A DNA stretch of 64,000 bases from Methylotuvimicrobium buryatense 5G (GCF_000341735.1 NZ_KB455575.1:650718-714717), one strand, 5' to 3'; shown: positions 8,974 to 19,255, counted from the stretch's first letter. Notes: generated by a model not told the origin, from the letters alone. Translations and numbers: made by a program.

Positions 8974-9611
8974 AATTTATGAAGCGCATCTTTGCCGCTT
9001 TACTATACCTGATCATTCTGCCCTTTCTAGCGGGTAGCGGGTGTAGCACGATCAAAAGCTGGTTTCCCGATAAAGAAAAAGATTACCAATTTAGAACCGA
9101 ATTACCGGAATTGGTGCTGCCTAAGGAATTGGCTATTCAAAAAGTTGAAAGACCGGCAAGAATTCCGAGAGTCGATCTAAGGCATGTCGATACCACTCAA
9201 GTGGTCGATGGTGTCGATAAGGTTACCCAGGTCGAGCGGGTCGCCACTGCCGATGCGGTCGTGTTAAGAATTAATGAACCCGTCGGAAAGTCCTGGCGTA
9301 TCGTCGGCAAGGCTTTGGCAAGACAGTCGATTGAAATCGTTGCGCGTGATAGATCGCTTGCAACCTATATCGTGCAGTACGATCCTGAAGAACAGAAAGT
9401 GACCGACGACTCCTTTTGGGATGAGATTCTGTTCGTTTTCGGTATGTACGCATCCAACGAGAAAGAGTACCGCGTCAGACTAATCGAGTATGAACAATTT
9501 ACCGATGTCATTGTGAGGGATGAGACCAATAAAGCCGTATCGAGCGGTGACGGCCTGACTCTATTGCTGACGATTCAACAAGCGATTGAAGACGATCTAG
9601 CCGGCCAATAG
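8970..9611 (+). CDS. bamC: BamC-like outer-membrane assembly lipoprotein
   Basis: A 213-residue NlpB/DapX-type lipoprotein, a likely accessory of the BAM beta-barrel assembly machine. An N-terminal hydrophobic stretch (residues 7-21) ends at Cys25, a loose lipobox (GSGC). [30 protein letters not shown] and the C-terminal [20 protein letters not shown] match the two helix-grip repeats of the family. GGAG at 8961 is well placed for the TTG at 8970, which overlaps the dapA stop as TTGA; an ATG at 8979 is the alternative. Cotranscription with dapA is conserved in gammaproteobacteria. Confidence 0.85.
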   Translation: MKFMKRIFAALLYLIILPFLAGSGCSTIKSWFPDKEKDYQFRTELPELVLPKELAIQKVERPARIPRVDLRHVDTTQVVDGVDKVTQVERVATADAVVLRINEPVGKSWRIVGKALARQSIEIVARDRSLATYIVQYDPEEQKVTDDSFWDEILFVFGMYASNEKEYRVRLIEYEQFTDVIVRDETNKAVSSGDGLTLLLTIQQAIEDDLAGQ

Positions 9612-10000
9612 TCGGCTTTCGATTGCTTGTTAGGTTTCAATCGTTCTCCAAGAAAATAACGAAGTTGATAATCCCTTTTATCTTTCTCCTGATCAAGCGA
9701 TTTAGTCTTTTTCGAGACGCCCTGGGCATTACTCCCTTTTGATTGAAAAACCGTCTAAGAATAAAAGGTATGGGATGTGTCTATCGAGGACCGCCGTGAA
9801 CCCATCCATGGGGCTTGACGGCAGCTAAGCGCCAAGGATGGTGTGAATGCAGATTTTGCAGGAGCAAAAATCTGCCCCCGCTGACACCAACCTACCGCAT
9901 GCGCTGAATAGTTACACCATTTTTTGAGTATAAAGGGAGTATCTTCTTGACTTTCTTTATCGTTACCCTGATTTGAACCTTATTTCATAACGGATTCCCC
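9612..10000. repeat. Gap before purL with hairpin-element copy
   Basis: Non-coding stretch. About 9770-9900 is a member of a dispersed hairpin family: core GCCGTGAACCCATCCATGG, a cruciform-like middle, and a terminal hairpin GCAGATTTT / AAAATCTGC (9849-9875). Related copies are at about 14745-14895, 18895-19080, 40215-40316 and 51100-51240. No gene was found. Confidence 0.65.
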
Positions 10001-13000
10001 ATGTTAAAAATTCCAGGAACATCCGCGCTATCCGCATTTCGCATCGAAAAATTACTTGCCCGTCTCCAAGAGATAGAGCCAGCCATCAATGGTATTTCGG
10101 CTTCCTATGTCCATTTTGTCGAGCTCGAACGTGCGATTGGCGCTAGTGAGCAAACGCTATTAAACCGTCTGTTAGCCTATGGAAGCAGCACGGCTGGAAC
10201 GTCTCCTGACGGATTGCGTTTAACAGTCATTCCCCGGCCCGGAACGATTTCTCCTTGGTCCAGTAAAGCAACAGAAATTGCGCAACGTTGCGGCTTGGGG
10301 GCGGTTTGTCGCATCGAAAGAGGAGTCGAATATACGATACTGTCCGAAGGTGCGCTAACCGATCAGGTGCAAAAAAGCATTTCGGCTCTTCTACATGACC
10401 GCATGACGCAAACAGTCGTTAAAAGCGAATCGATGACTGAAGCGATTTTGTTTGCCCATCACGATCCTAAACCGTTCCAAACCGTGCCGGTAATTGAGTC
10501 CGGTAGCGAAGCCTTGGTCAAAGCCAATACCGAGCTCGGATTGGCGTTAAGCCAAGATGAAATTGATTATTTGACCGAAAGTTTTCAAGCATTAGAGCGC
10601 AATCCGACCGATGTCGAATTGATGATGTTCGCTCAAGCCAATTCGGAGCATTGTCGGCATAAGATATTCAATGCCGCATGGACCATCGACGGTATCGAAC
10701 AGGCCGAATCTTTGTTCAAAATGATTCGGCATACCGCCGAACAAAGCCCTGAAGGTATTTTGTCGGCATACTCCGATAACGCCTCGGTCGTAGAAGGTGC
10801 TAAAACTTCAGTTTTCATCCGCAATGCGTTGACCGGCGAATATGCCTATGTCGACGAAGACGCGCACATATTGATGAAGGTCGAGACCCATAATCACCCG
10901 ACTGCAATATCTCCGCATCCAGGCGCGGCGACCGGTTCGGGCGGCGAGATTCGCGACGAAGGCGCAACCGGTCGAGGTTCTGCGACCAAGGCCGGTTTGA
11001 CCGGTTTTAGCGTTTCTCATCTAAGAGTTCCGGGTTTCGAGCAGCCTTGGGAAGACGATAACGGTAAGCCGGGTCGCCTTGCATCTGCGTTGGAAATCAT
11101 GCTCGAGGGTCCGATTGGCGGTGCGGCATTCAATAATGAATTCGGGCGCCCGAATCTGGCCGGTTATTTCCGCAGCTTCGAACAAACCGCACCGGGCGGT
11201 GATGAAAACACGCTCCATGGTTATCACAAGCCGATCATGATTGCCGGCGGCATGGGCAATATTCGCCCGATGCTGGTTGAGAAACAACCGATACCGGCGG
11301 GTTCGTTGATCATCATCCTGGGAGGGCCTGCGATGCTGATCGGCTTGGGCGGCGGCGCCGCTTCATCGCAGACTTCGGGCGAGGCTGCCGAGGAACTGGA
11401 TTTTGCCTCGGTGCAACGTGAAAATCCCGAAATGCAACGACGCTGTCAGGAAGTCATCAATCATTGCAATGCCTTGGGCGAGGATACGCCCATCGTCTCG
11501 ATACACGACATCGGGGCCGGCGGCCTGTCGAATGCCGTGCCGGAGATCGTTCACGACTGCGAACGGGGCGGGCGTTTCGAATTGCGCGACGTCAATATCG
11601 CCGATCGCGGCATGTCGCCGATGCAGATATGGTGCAACGAGGCCCAGGAGCGTTATGTTATCGCGATCAAGCCGGAATCGCTGGAATTGTTCAAATCGTT
11701 CTGCGAACGCGAGCATTGCTTGTATGCCGTGATCGGCATCGCAACCGATGAAGAGCATTTGCAACTGAGCGACCGTTTGTTCGGCGACAGACCGGTCGAT
11801 TTACCGATGTCGGTGTTGTTCGGCAAGCCGCCGAAAATGCATCGAACTGTCGAGCATGTCAAACCCGATTTGTCGCCGTTGGACTTAGCCGGCATCGAGC
11901 TTGACGAAGCTGTCAAGCGCGTATTGTCCTTCCCGGCTGTTGCCGATAAGAGCTTTTTGATCCATATCGGCGATCGTTCGATTACAGGTTTAGTTGCGCG
12001 CGACCAAATGGTCGGCCCTTGGCAAGTGCCGGTCGCCGATGTCGCGGTGACCGCTTCGGGCTTTTTCGCGTCGACCGGCGAAGCGATGGCGATGGGCGAA
12101 AGAACGCCGTTGGCGGTCATCGACGCACCGGCATCGGGCCGAATTGCGGTCGGCGAAGCGTTGACCAATCTTGCCGCAGCGCGTATCGGATCGTTGGGCA
12201 ATATTAAATTATCCGCGAATTGGATGGCGGCAGCCGGCAGTTCCGGCCAGGATGCCGCGCTGTTCGATACCGTCAAGGCGGTCGGAAAGGAACTTTGCCC
12301 GGCATTGGGTATCGCGATTCCGGTCGGCAAGGATTCGTTGTCGATGAAAACCGTTTGGCAACAAGACGGCCGCGAGAAAACCATGACCTCGCCGGTATCG
12401 TTGATCGTAACCGCGTTCGCGCCGGTGGTCGATATAGAGAAAACCTTGACGCCACGATTGCGCGACGAGCCTTCGGTCTTGATCTTGATAGACTTAGGGC
12501 AGGGCAAGAATCGTTTAGGTGCTTCGGTATTTGCACAGGTATATAAACAACTGGGCGATAGTTGCCCGGATTTGGACGATCCTGCGTTATTCAAGTCCTT
12601 CTTCAACGCGATTCAGGACTTGAATAGCCGCGGCAAATTGCTGGCTTATCATGACCGTTCCGATGGCGGTCTATTGGCCACGATCTCCGAAATGATGTTC
12701 GCCGGAAGGCTCGGCGCCAATGTGGATTTGTCCGGCTTAGGGAAGGATGCCTTATCGGCCTTGTTCAATGAAGAACTCGGAGCGGTTATACAAGTCAGGG
12801 AAAGCGATAGCGCCGAAATTATGGACCTGTTGGCGCAAGCCGGCCTCGATGCGTGTGTGCATCGAATCGGCTCGGTTACGAAACAAGCCGACTTGACGAT
12901 CAATTTTGCCGGGCAGAAGCTTTATTCGGCCTCTCGAGCCGAATTGCAACGCTACTGGTCTGAACTGAGTTATCGAATGCAAGCGTTAAGGGATAATCCG

Positions 13001-13882
13001 GATTGCGCACGCGAACAATTCGAACGGATCGTCGACGATAACGATCCCGGCCTCAATGCCGCGTTAACCTTCGACAGCAACGAAGATGTTTGCACTCCGT
13101 TTATCGGCAAGTCGAAGCCTAGGGTGGCGATTTTACGCGAGCAGGGCGTCAACGGTCATGTCGAAATGGCCGCTGCGTTCGATAGGGCCGGATTCTCCGC
13201 GATCGATGTGCACATGACGGATATCATTGCCGGTCGAGTTAGCCTGAAAGATTTCAGAGGCCTTGCGGCTTGCGGCGGATTTTCTTACGGCGATGTGCTC
13301 GGCGCCGGCGGCGGTTGGGCCAAATCGATTCTGTTCAACCCGCGCGCCCGCGATGAGTTCGCGGCGTTTTTCGAACGCGAGGACGCGTTCGGTCTCGGAG
13401 TTTGCAACGGTTGTCAAATGATGTCGGGGCTTAAGGAGATTATTCCGGGTGCCGAACACTGGCCTCGTTTCTTGAGGAACCATTCCGAGCAATTCGAGGC
13501 GCGCGTTGCATTGGTTGAGGTTCAGGATTCGCCGTCCATTCTGTTGACCGGCATGGCGGGATCGAGAATGCCGGTCGTGATCGCGCATGGCGAGGGCCGA
13601 GCAGATTTTGACGGCGACCCGGCTGAGGCGATGAAAAACGGTGCGGTATCGTTGTGTTACGTCGATAATTTCGGTGAAAAAACGACGCAATTTCCGGCCA
13701 ATCCGAACGGTTCGCCATTGGGCATAACCGGTTTAACCAATCGGGACGGCCGCTTTACGATCATGATGCCGCATCCGGAAAGATGTTTCAGAACCGTGCA
13801 AAATTCGTGGCATCCCGACGATTGGAGCGAATACGGCCCTTGGATGCGGATGTTTAGGAATGCCCGATTATGGACGGCTTGA
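10001..13882 (+). CDS. purL: Phosphoribosylformylglycinamidine synthase (large, fused form)
   Basis: Converts FGAR plus glutamine and ATP to FGAM in purine synthesis. At 1293 residues it is the fused form of gammaproteobacteria: PurS-like N-terminal region, linker, two AIRS-type ATP-binding halves ([12 protein letters not shown] near residue 210, [23 protein letters not shown] near residue 293), and a C-terminal class-I glutamine amidotransferase. Its nucleophile is Cys1135 in GVCNGCQMM, and the HPERCFR motif supplies the His and Glu of the triad. It is a single-gene unit; the downstream gene is a heat-shock protein. Confidence 0.98.
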   Translation: MLKIPGTSALSAFRIEKLLARLQEIEPAINGISASYVHFVELERAIGASEQTLLNRLLAYGSSTAGTSPDGLRLTVIPRPGTISPWSSKATEIAQRCGLGAVCRIERGVEYTILSEGALTDQVQKSISALLHDRMTQTVVKSESMTEAILFAHHDPKPFQTVPVIESGSEALVKANTELGLALSQDEIDYLTESFQALERNPTDVELMMFAQANSEHCRHKIFNAAWTIDGIEQAESLFKMIRHTAEQSPEGILSAYSDNASVVEGAKTSVFIRNALTGEYAYVDEDAHILMKVETHNHPTAISPHPGAATGSGGEIRDEGATGRGSATKAGLTGFSVSHLRVPGFEQPWEDDNGKPGRLASALEIMLEGPIGGAAFNNEFGRPNLAGYFRSFEQTAPGGDENTLHGYHKPIMIAGGMGNIRPMLVEKQPIPAGSLIIILGGPAMLIGLGGGAASSQTSGEAAEELDFASVQRENPEMQRRCQEVINHCNALGEDTPIVSIHDIGAGGLSNAVPEIVHDCERGGRFELRDVNIADRGMSPMQIWCNEAQERYVIAIKPESLELFKSFCEREHCLYAVIGIATDEEHLQLSDRLFGDRPVDLPMSVLFGKPPKMHRTVEHVKPDLSPLDLAGIELDEAVKRVLSFPAVADKSFLIHIGDRSITGLVARDQMVGPWQVPVADVAVTASGFFASTGEAMAMGERTPLAVIDAPASGRIAVGEALTNLAAARIGSLGNIKLSANWMAAAGSSGQDAALFDTVKAVGKELCPALGIAIPVGKDSLSMKTVWQQDGREKTMTSPVSLIVTAFAPVVDIEKTLTPRLRDEPSVLILIDLGQGKNRLGASVFAQVYKQLGDSCPDLDDPALFKSFFNAIQDLNSRGKLLAYHDRSDGGLLATISEMMFAGRLGANVDLSGLGKDALSALFNEELGAVIQVRESDSAEIMDLLAQAGLDACVHRIGSVTKQADLTINFAGQKLYSASRAELQRYWSELSYRMQALRDNPDCAREQFERIVDDNDPGLNAALTFDSNEDVCTPFIGKSKPRVAILREQGVNGHVEMAAAFDRAGFSAIDVHMTDIIAGRVSLKDFRGLAACGGFSYGDVLGAGGGWAKSILFNPRARDEFAAFFEREDAFGLGVCNGCQMMSGLKEIIPGAEHWPRFLRNHSEQFEARVALVEVQDSPSILLTGMAGSRMPVVIAHGEGRADFDGDPAEAMKNGAVSLCYVDNFGEKTTQFPANPNGSPLGITGLTNRDGRFTIMMPHPERCFRTVQNSWHPDDWSEYGPWMRMFRNARLWTA

Positions 13883-13971
13883 AATAATTTTGAATACCCC
13901 TATATTGTTTAACAGATACTGATCGATGTTTGTTCGGTATTTGATCGATAACAATTATTTCGGAGGTGTTT

Positions 13972-14409
13972 ATGGCTATCACACGTTACGAACCCTGGGG
14001 CATATTGAGTCAATTACAAAGAGAATTGGAGCGCGCGAGCGAAGGCGGAACCGGCGAAGGGTCGATATCGACCGCCGAATGGGCGCCTGCCGTCGACATC
14101 AAGGAAGAAACCGATAAATTCGTGTTGCATGCCGATATCCCGGGCGTCAAGCCTGAAGATATCGAAGTCAGCATGGAAAACGGCATTTTGACGATCAAAG
14201 GCGAAAAGAAAACCGAAGCGAAAACCGAAAAAGAAGGTTATAAGCGAGTCGAGCGGACTTACGGTTCGTTCTACCGCCGCTTCAGTTTGCCCGATACCGC
14301 CAATGCCGATGCGATTTCGGCAAAATCGAAACACGGCGTCTTGGAAATCACGATTCCGAAACAAGAAGCGGTGCAGCCGAAAAAAATCAATGTGACCTCG
14401 GAAGAATGA
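13972..14409 (+). CDS. Small heat-shock protein, Hsp20/alpha-crystallin family
   Basis: A 145-residue ATP-independent holdase that keeps unfolding proteins soluble. An N-terminal amphipathic arm (ITRYEPWGILSQLQREL) leads into the alpha-crystallin domain (APAVDIKEETDKFVLHADIPGVKPEDIEVSM, split here into its two strands), with the ERTYGSFYRRFSLP loop and a GVLEITIPK strand. GGAGG at 13962 supports the ATG at 13972 over an in-frame GTG six bases upstream. No sigma-32 promoter was identified by eye. A strong terminator follows. Confidence 0.94.
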   Translation: MAITRYEPWGILSQLQRELERASEGGTGEGSISTAEWAPAVDIKEETDKFVLHADIPGVKPEDIEVSMENGILTIKGEKKTEAKTEKEGYKRVERTYGSFYRRFSLPDTANADAISAKSKHGVLEITIPKQEAVQPKKINVTSEE

Positions 14410-14419
14410 GTCAAGAATA

Positions 14420-14447
14420 CGGAGCCCTCGGGCTCCGTTTTTTTTGG
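14420..14447 (+). terminator. Rho-independent terminator after hsp20
   Basis: GGAGCCC tcg GGGCTCC-type hairpin (CGGAGCCCTCGGGCTCCG) followed directly by a run of eight T, 12 bp after the stop codon. Confidence 0.9.
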
Positions 14448-15075
14448 CCAAGAACGAGCACGAAATCAACAAGGTTTCATCGTTCCCTCTCACTGCGCTT
14501 CATGGTAAAACTGCCGAATTCAGGTTGATAGGTCGCGGAACATCGCCTATCGAGGGCTCCGAAAGTCGCGACGAAGATCTTGTTCCGACAGAGACCTACG
14601 GGCGTTTTGTGGGAGCGATCCCCAGATCGCGATCTCGAAGTCGAGTGAGCAAGGTAACAACAAACGGTATCGAAGTTGCGTTGGCTAAGTAACTGTCTAT
14701 CATTGACTTACCGGAGTTTATACCCCCTCGTAGATCAAAATTCGGCACCTGGGTGTCCGCTAAAGGACGCCGTGAATACGTCCATGTAGTCTCTATGCCA
14801 GCTCCATGCTGGCAAAGCCTTTATGAGCGCCATGGATGGCGTGAATGTCGATTTTGCAGGAGCGAAAATCGACCGGACACCCAGGCGCCTCCTCTGGCAC
14901 TGCCGAAATTTGAAGTGCGAAAGGTATAAAATCGGAGAGTATTTTTTAAACAGTTCCTTAGCTATGAATCTTGACGCATTGATTCCCATCTTCGTGATTG
15001 ATGCGGCTGTCTTTAAATCGGTATGGCAGAGCAATTGCCTGCTGAATTCATTTTTTAAAGTAGAAACGATACTTT
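14448..15075. repeat. Gap with REP-like repeat and hairpin element
   Basis: Positions 14610-14690 carry the GTGGGAGCGATCCCCAGATC repeat that recurs at 20251, 32504, 36783 and 37090. Positions 14747-14892 are a hairpin element with perfect 12-bp inverted ends (CCTGGGTGTCCG / CGGACACCCAGG), containing the CGCCGTGAATACGTCCATG core and the GTCGATTTT / AAAATCGAC hairpin. I see no gene. Confidence 0.75.
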
Positions 15076-15759
15076 ATGAATATTCGAAAAACAGGAGTAT
15101 TAATGCTCGCGCTGTTATCGCTTAAAACATTTAATCCTGCTTATGCGCAAGTACAAGAAGACTTTGTTTATGTCGATACGCTTATTCCATCTATCCATTT
15201 AGATATTCGTTATGCGAGCGCCAATAACTTTATCGGCAGGCCTATCGATGGGTATTACCGGCCATGCGCATTATTGACTCAGACAGCAGCCGAAGCGTTG
15301 ATGGCGGCGCAAAATGAGTTGGCAAAATTTAATTTAGGCTTGAAAATTTTTGATGCTTATCGGCCCCAGCGCGCCGTGCGGCATTTTGTGCGTTGGTCGC
15401 AAGATGCGGATGATGTGGCTATGAAGGATGTTTATTATCCTCATCTGGACAAGCCAAGCTTGATTGAAGAAGGTTACATTGCCGCACGTTCTTCGCATAG
15501 TCGGGGCAGTACGGTTGATGTAACGCTGGTTGATTTAAACAATGGCGAAGAACTGGATATGGGCGGTTTTTTTGATTATTTTGGCCCGGAGTCCTGGTCT
15601 TATGCTAAGACGCCTACGGCTATGCAACGAGCGCACCGGATGTTATTGCAAACGGTTATGGAAAAACAGGGATTCGTACATTATCCTCAGGAATGGTGGC
15701 ATTTTACCTTGGCGAACGAGCCTTATCCCGATACGTATTTCGATTTTCCGGTGCAATAA
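15076..15759 (+). CDS. ddpX: D-alanyl-D-alanine dipeptidase (VanX/DdpX family)
   Basis: A zinc dipeptidase cleaving D-Ala-D-Ala. The 227-residue protein starts with a signal peptide (MNIRKTGVLMLALLSLK, cleavage after AYA near residue 24), so it acts in the periplasm. Zinc ligands and catalytic residues are visible in SSHSRGSTVDVTLV (SxHxxGxxxD) and EWWHFTL (ExxH); the DAYRPQRAVRHF motif carries the conserved arginine. Periplasmic DdpX homologues recycle peptidoglycan D-Ala-D-Ala; nothing nearby suggests vancomycin resistance (no VanH or VanA). It stands alone. Confidence 0.92.
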   Translation: MNIRKTGVLMLALLSLKTFNPAYAQVQEDFVYVDTLIPSIHLDIRYASANNFIGRPIDGYYRPCALLTQTAAEALMAAQNELAKFNLGLKIFDAYRPQRAVRHFVRWSQDADDVAMKDVYYPHLDKPSLIEEGYIAARSSHSRGSTVDVTLVDLNNGEELDMGGFFDYFGPESWSYAKTPTAMQRAHRMLLQTVMEKQGFVHYPQEWWHFTLANEPYPDTYFDFPVQ

Positions 15760-15844
15760 GGTAGTGAGGATCCTTTGCTGGGGTGGTTGGTGTTGAGAGC
15801 CGTAAAGCTTGATCCTGATCTTTATGCTAACCCAGCTTGCTCGA

Positions 15845-16945
15845 CTATTCCCTATCAAAATCCAACGGGCTCTTGGCTTGCTTCAAGGTCCTGCTCTGAA
15901 CGGTGTGGGTATAAATCATCGTGGTTCTCACGTCGCTGTGTCCTAGTAATTCCTGAATGGTGCGAATATCGTAATTCGCTTCCAATAAATGACTGGCGAA
16001 AGAATGCCGTAACGTATGCGCTGTTGCCCGCTTGGTGATTTTGGCATCATTCACCGCGCGTTTGATCGCCTTTTGCACGATGGATTCATGAAGATGATAG
16101 CGTTTGTGTTCTTGGGTTTCCGCAACTAGCGTTAATGACGGTTGCGGAAAAAACCACTGCCAGATAAATTCTTTGGCTGCGTTTTTATATTTATGACTCA
16201 ATTGGTTCGGCAAGAACACGCCGGCAAAATTGGCTTTTAGATCGGCTTCGTGTAAATCCGCGACTTTCCGCAACTGAAGTTTCAATGCCGGTATTAAGGT
16301 TTGCGGTAACGGAACCGTTCTGTCCTTTTGACCCTTGCCGTCATGGACGGTCAAAACGCCGGCATCGAAATTGAAACATTGGGCACGCAGATTCAAACAC
16401 TCGAAAAGCCGCAGCCCGCAACCGTATAACAGTTTGGCGACGAGATCGATCGGATCGTCGAGATGATCGAAAATCAACTCGACTTCTTCGCGAGATAGAA
16501 CCACCGGAATATAAGGCTTGCGTTTGGCTCGCGCGATACCTTTGATTTCGCCGAAATCCTTTTTCAAAACGTGTTGAAACAAAAACAGCAACGCATTGAA
16601 GGCCTGATTTTGAGTCGAAGCGGACACTTTCTTCTCAACGGCAAGATCACTCAAAAACGCCACGACATCCTGTTGCGTTAAATTTCGGTAATCTTTACTC
16701 TGGGTAAACGCCTGCAATCGGCGCGCCCAGCCGCGATAGGATTTCAAAGTCTTCGGCGAATAATGGCGTAATTGGATTTCTCGGGTCAGCTCGTCAAAGA
16801 CAAAAACCCAACTGAATCCGGTTTGTTTTTCAGCAACCGTATTATTTTGGTGGGTATTATCGGACACGGCAGGATACCTCGGGTGTTCATAAGGCGGTGA
16901 TCGATGATGCGGGTGATTCGGATCAGGCGAGTTTTTTTCAAGCAA
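15845..16945 (-). CDS. Integron-type tyrosine recombinase (IntI-like)
   Basis: A 366-residue site-specific recombinase. An N-terminal SAM-like domain (LRHYSPKTLKSYRGWARRL) precedes the catalytic domain, with the arginine in YGCGLRLFECLNLR, the HTLRHSFASHLLE box and LLGHSDVRTTMIYTH with the nucleophilic tyrosine. The insert FIWQWFFPQPSLTLVAET and HKRYHLHESIVQKAIKRAV between the boxes is the hallmark that separates integron integrases from XerC/D. No cassette array with attC-like sites is seen on the upstream side, where attI would lie; instead repeated GCCAGAGGGGTCA units and a transposase follow. It may be an orphan chromosomal integron remnant. Confidence 0.88.
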   Translation of the reverse strand: MLEKNSPDPNHPHHRSPPYEHPRYPAVSDNTHQNNTVAEKQTGFSWVFVFDELTREIQLRHYSPKTLKSYRGWARRLQAFTQSKDYRNLTQQDVVAFLSDLAVEKKVSASTQNQAFNALLFLFQHVLKKDFGEIKGIARAKRKPYIPVVLSREEVELIFDHLDDPIDLVAKLLYGCGLRLFECLNLRAQCFNFDAGVLTVHDGKGQKDRTVPLPQTLIPALKLQLRKVADLHEADLKANFAGVFLPNQLSHKYKNAAKEFIWQWFFPQPSLTLVAETQEHKRYHLHESIVQKAIKRAVNDAKITKRATAHTLRHSFASHLLEANYDIRTIQELLGHSDVRTTMIYTHTVQSRTLKQAKSPLDFDRE

Positions 16946-16967
16946 AACGTCCGGCCTTGGCGGAGCT

Positions 16968-17005
16968 AAGCCAGAGGGGTCAAGCCAGAGGGGTCAGGTC
17001 TAGAA
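16968..17005. repeat. Left boundary of RAYT element
   Basis: AGCCAGAGGGGTCA occurs twice in tandem (16969-16982 and 16983-16996). The second copy runs into GGGTCAGGTCTAGAATAG. The reverse complement of the latter (ATAGACCTGACCC) is at about 17888-17900, just after the transposase gene, so the pair forms inverted ends around 17036-17881. Confidence 0.75.
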
Positions 17006-17035
17006 TAGCAGTATTGTTTACTATATACTTTGTTC

Positions 17036-17881
17036 ATGACCAGACCTATTAGAATCGAATTTTCAGGCGCATTTTATCATGTGACTTCCCGTGGTGACCG
17101 TCGTGAAAACATTTATGAAGATGATGAAGACCGGCTTCAATTCCTTGATGTTTTGAAGCGTGTTGTAGAAGATTTTAACTGGGTTTGTCATGCCTATTGT
17201 CTGATGACTAACCATTATCATTTGGTCATAGAAACACCTGATGCCAATCTTTCGAAAGGTATGCGGCAGTTGAACGGTGTTTTTACGCAAACATCGAATC
17301 GCCGACACGGCCGCGTCGGGCATTTATTTCAAGGCCGCTACAAAGCGATATTGGTTGATGGCGAAAGTTACCTTTTAGAGCTGACCCGTTATGTTGTGCT
17401 CAATCCTGTCCGCGCCGGAATGGTCACCTCGCCTGGAGACTGGGTATGGAGCAGTTATCGGGCGATGACCGGTGAAGCACCTGCACCGTCATGGTTGGCG
17501 ACCGATGGCTTGTTGGCTCAGTTCTCAACTCATCGCAACACGGCAATAAAACGCTATAGGGAATTTGTCATGCAAGGGGGCGACCAGGAATCCATCTGGC
17601 AAGCGCTAAAACGTCAAATATTCCTCGGTGATGACACATTCGTAACGCGGATGCAGGGCAAAATTAAAGAGAAAAGCAACGATGTCAATTTTCCAAAAGC
17701 ACAAAGGCGAGCGCCCGCATTGCCATTAGCGGAATACCAAAAAACTTGTGCCAGTCGGAACGAGGCGATCATATCGGCCTATGCCACAGGGGAATATAGC
17801 TATCAACAAATAGCGGATTTTTTTGATCTACATTTTACAACCGTCGGTAAAATTGTCAGGGCGACAAAATTAAAAAGATAG
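17036..17881 (+). CDS. REP-associated tyrosine (Y1) transposase
   Basis: An HUH-type single-strand DNA transposase of the RAYT/IS200-like class, 281 residues from the ATG at 17036. The metal-binding HUH motif is NHYHLVIE, and the catalytic tyrosine lies in the helix LLELTRYVVLNPVRAG. A C-terminal helix-turn-helix (IISAYATGEYSYQQIADFF, then TTVGKIVRAT) would recognise DNA. GGGTCAGGTCTA inverted ends flank the gene. Its right end interrupts the 3' end of a haem-binding-protein gene at about 17905. It is not closely similar to the second RAYT at 24399. Confidence 0.9.
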   Translation: MTRPIRIEFSGAFYHVTSRGDRRENIYEDDEDRLQFLDVLKRVVEDFNWVCHAYCLMTNHYHLVIETPDANLSKGMRQLNGVFTQTSNRRHGRVGHLFQGRYKAILVDGESYLLELTRYVVLNPVRAGMVTSPGDWVWSSYRAMTGEAPAPSWLATDGLLAQFSTHRNTAIKRYREFVMQGGDQESIWQALKRQIFLGDDTFVTRMQGKIKEKSNDVNFPKAQRRAPALPLAEYQKTCASRNEAIISAYATGEYSYQQIADFFDLHFTTVGKIVRATKLKR

Positions 17882-17887
17882 CTATGA

Positions 17888-17901
17888 ATATAGACCTGAC
17901 C
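17888..17901. repeat. Right boundary of RAYT element
   Basis: ATAGACCTGACCC, the reverse complement of the GGGTCAGGTCTA motif at the left boundary. It lies 7 bp after the transposase stop. Confidence 0.7.
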
Positions 17902-17904
17902 CTT

Positions 17905-18287
17905 TTGAGCGGAAGGTATAGCGCCGGCGGCATGCTATTGTTGCGGATAACGCCTTCTAGCCGGGCCAACATCAACGGCGACAAGGGTTCCTTGCCGTTA
18001 TAGGCTTCTTTCGTCAGCAACAATCGTTCGCTGGCCTTTTCGATGTCGTGCTCCATCAGTTGTTTTGCGATCGGTAGGCCAGCGTAGATCGGCATGCGGG
18101 TCATGCCGGGGGAATGACAGTCGACGCATTTGTTCTGCAAAATCCGCGAAGCTTTCGCAAAAGCCTCCGATTTACCGGCAATTACTTCGATCGGCTCGTT
18201 TTCACCGGACAGACCGATCAGGTTCGAAAACGGCAGAAAAAGAATAACCGCCACAACTAAGATAATGAACCATTGGGTTTATTTCAT
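17905..18287 (-). pseudogene. Haem-binding (CxxCH) periplasmic protein, broken
   Basis: On the minus strand an ATG at 18287 opens a frame with a signal-like helix (QWFIILVVAVILFLPF), but codon 3 is TAA. The rest reads SRILQNKCVDCHSPGMTRMP with a c-type haem motif, then PLSPLMLARLEGVIRNNSMPP, typical of small haem-binding domain proteins encoded with cytochromes. The 3' end is replaced by RAYT-flank sequence after about residue NNSMPPALYLP. An in-frame GTG at 18254 could restart translation but would drop most of the export signal. Nonsense mutation plus truncation make this a pseudogene. Confidence 0.75.
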
Positions 18288-18342
18288 CGTTCGACTCCGT
18301 GTTTTTTACATTTTCATTGAAAAAGGTTTATTCCTGCAAACA

Positions 18343-18700
18343 CTATAAATATTCAGTCAGAGCAAGAATACGACTGCGCGCGGCCGATTCGGTATCGGCC
18401 TCGGGATAGTTGTTGAAATACAGCGAGGTTTGGTTGGTGAAGGCTCGGCCCCATATAAGCATGTCGCGAGGCCCGTGAGATTTGACTTTCTCCCTTCCGT
18501 CGATGATTTTATAGACGCGGTCGAACGGGAATATGCCGTTATTGTTCTTGGCTAGAACGGTTAGATTCGGAACCCGTCTTACCAACAAGGCTTTAAAGGG
18601 GTCGTCGTCGTCTTTTCCGTTGGTCCACGGCAAACGGCGCATGCCGATTCGTATTCCAGCTTTCCTATATCCAGTTTTTTGTCGGCAAATGTTGTCCTGA
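18343..18700 (-). pseudogene. c-type cytochrome fragment
   Basis: The minus-strand reading DPFKALLVRRVPNLTVLAK, NGIFPFDRVYKIIDGREKV, HGPRDMLIWGRAF and ESAARSRILALTEYL is the C-terminal two thirds of a class-I cytochrome c. Near 18640, the sequence that should encode the haem site is out of frame (ACAVCRG in the shifted frame against GMRRLPW in the open frame) and the haem histidine reads Arg. The N-terminus is replaced by the dispersed repeat at 18698-18897. It lies just upstream of the broken haem-binding gene, so a former two-gene operon has decayed. Confidence 0.75.
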
Positions 18701-18897
18701 TTAGCAAGATGCTTCAGCTTGCCGAAGCCAAGTGTCCGAGCAGGGGGCCAGTCGTAGTCGCAAAAACTAAAATATGCTGTTACCCAAGCTCCAGCTTGGG
18801 TAACCTGTTCAGGAAGCTCTAGCTTCCCGACAATCAAGAAAGATTGAACGAGCGAGTCGGGGTTGATTGAGAATGTGCGGAGGTTGTGTCTAGATCA
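18698..18897. repeat. ~200-bp dispersed repeat, copy 1
   Basis: Nearly identical to 55203-55400: starts GATTAGCAAGATGCTTCAGC, contains two internal hairpins (CCCAAGCTCCAGCTTGGG and GGAAGCTCTAGCTTCC), and ends GAATGTGCGGAGGTTGTGTC. The copies are 36.5 kb apart and in the same orientation. Confidence 0.85.
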
Positions 18898-19255
18898 AAA
18901 TTCGGCACCGGGGTGTTCGTCAAAGGGTACCGTGAACCCAGTACCTAAATTATCCAAGACAATTAGCCAAGGCAATGGGCTATGGAATTTAGGTGCTGGG
19001 TGAATACGTCCATGTAGGCTCTATGCCAGCTTCATGCTGGCAAAGCCTTTGTCGCACACCCGTTGCTTTACCAGGCGCTGCCGAAATTTGAAGTACGAAA
19101 GGCATATTCACCCCTTTTTCGGAAGTAAAACCGATTTTCTTCTAAAGAAAGGTTGCCGGTTGCGCAATGAATATGAAAATAAACGAACCTGAAAAGCTTG
19201 CCGAAACTGGCAAAAGCCGTTAGATTCGTTACTCTTGCACACAAGGAGGTCTTAT
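18895..19255. repeat. Gap before cas6 with hairpin element
   Basis: Positions 18890-19105 contain a hairpin-family copy that begins TAGATCAAAATTCGGCACC, like 14731. It has an insertion of about 70 bp after CCGTGAACCCAGTACC, flanked by inverted ACCTAAAT / ATTTAGGT, and ends GCGCTGCCGAAATTTGAAGT. The remainder up to the cas6 ribosome site is AT-rich and could hold the promoter of the cas operon; I could not define it. Confidence 0.6.

Noticed and set aside
11653-12606. 317-codon open frame opposite purL
   Set aside because: Antisense shadow of a well-conserved gene with biased, low-complexity composition (Ser/Ala/Pro rich).
14444-14692. Open frame after hsp20
   Set aside because: Made mostly of the GTGGGAGCGATCCCC repeat; no ribosome site or family match.
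16946-17035. attI or attC site of an integron
   Set aside because: No paired simple sites with R and L boxes could be seen by eye; the stretch is better explained as the RAYT boundary and a 14-bp tandem repeat.
18343-18837. Possible intact 164-residue cytochrome
   Set aside because: The N-terminus is dispersed-repeat sequence, the haem motif is out of frame and its histidine is lost.
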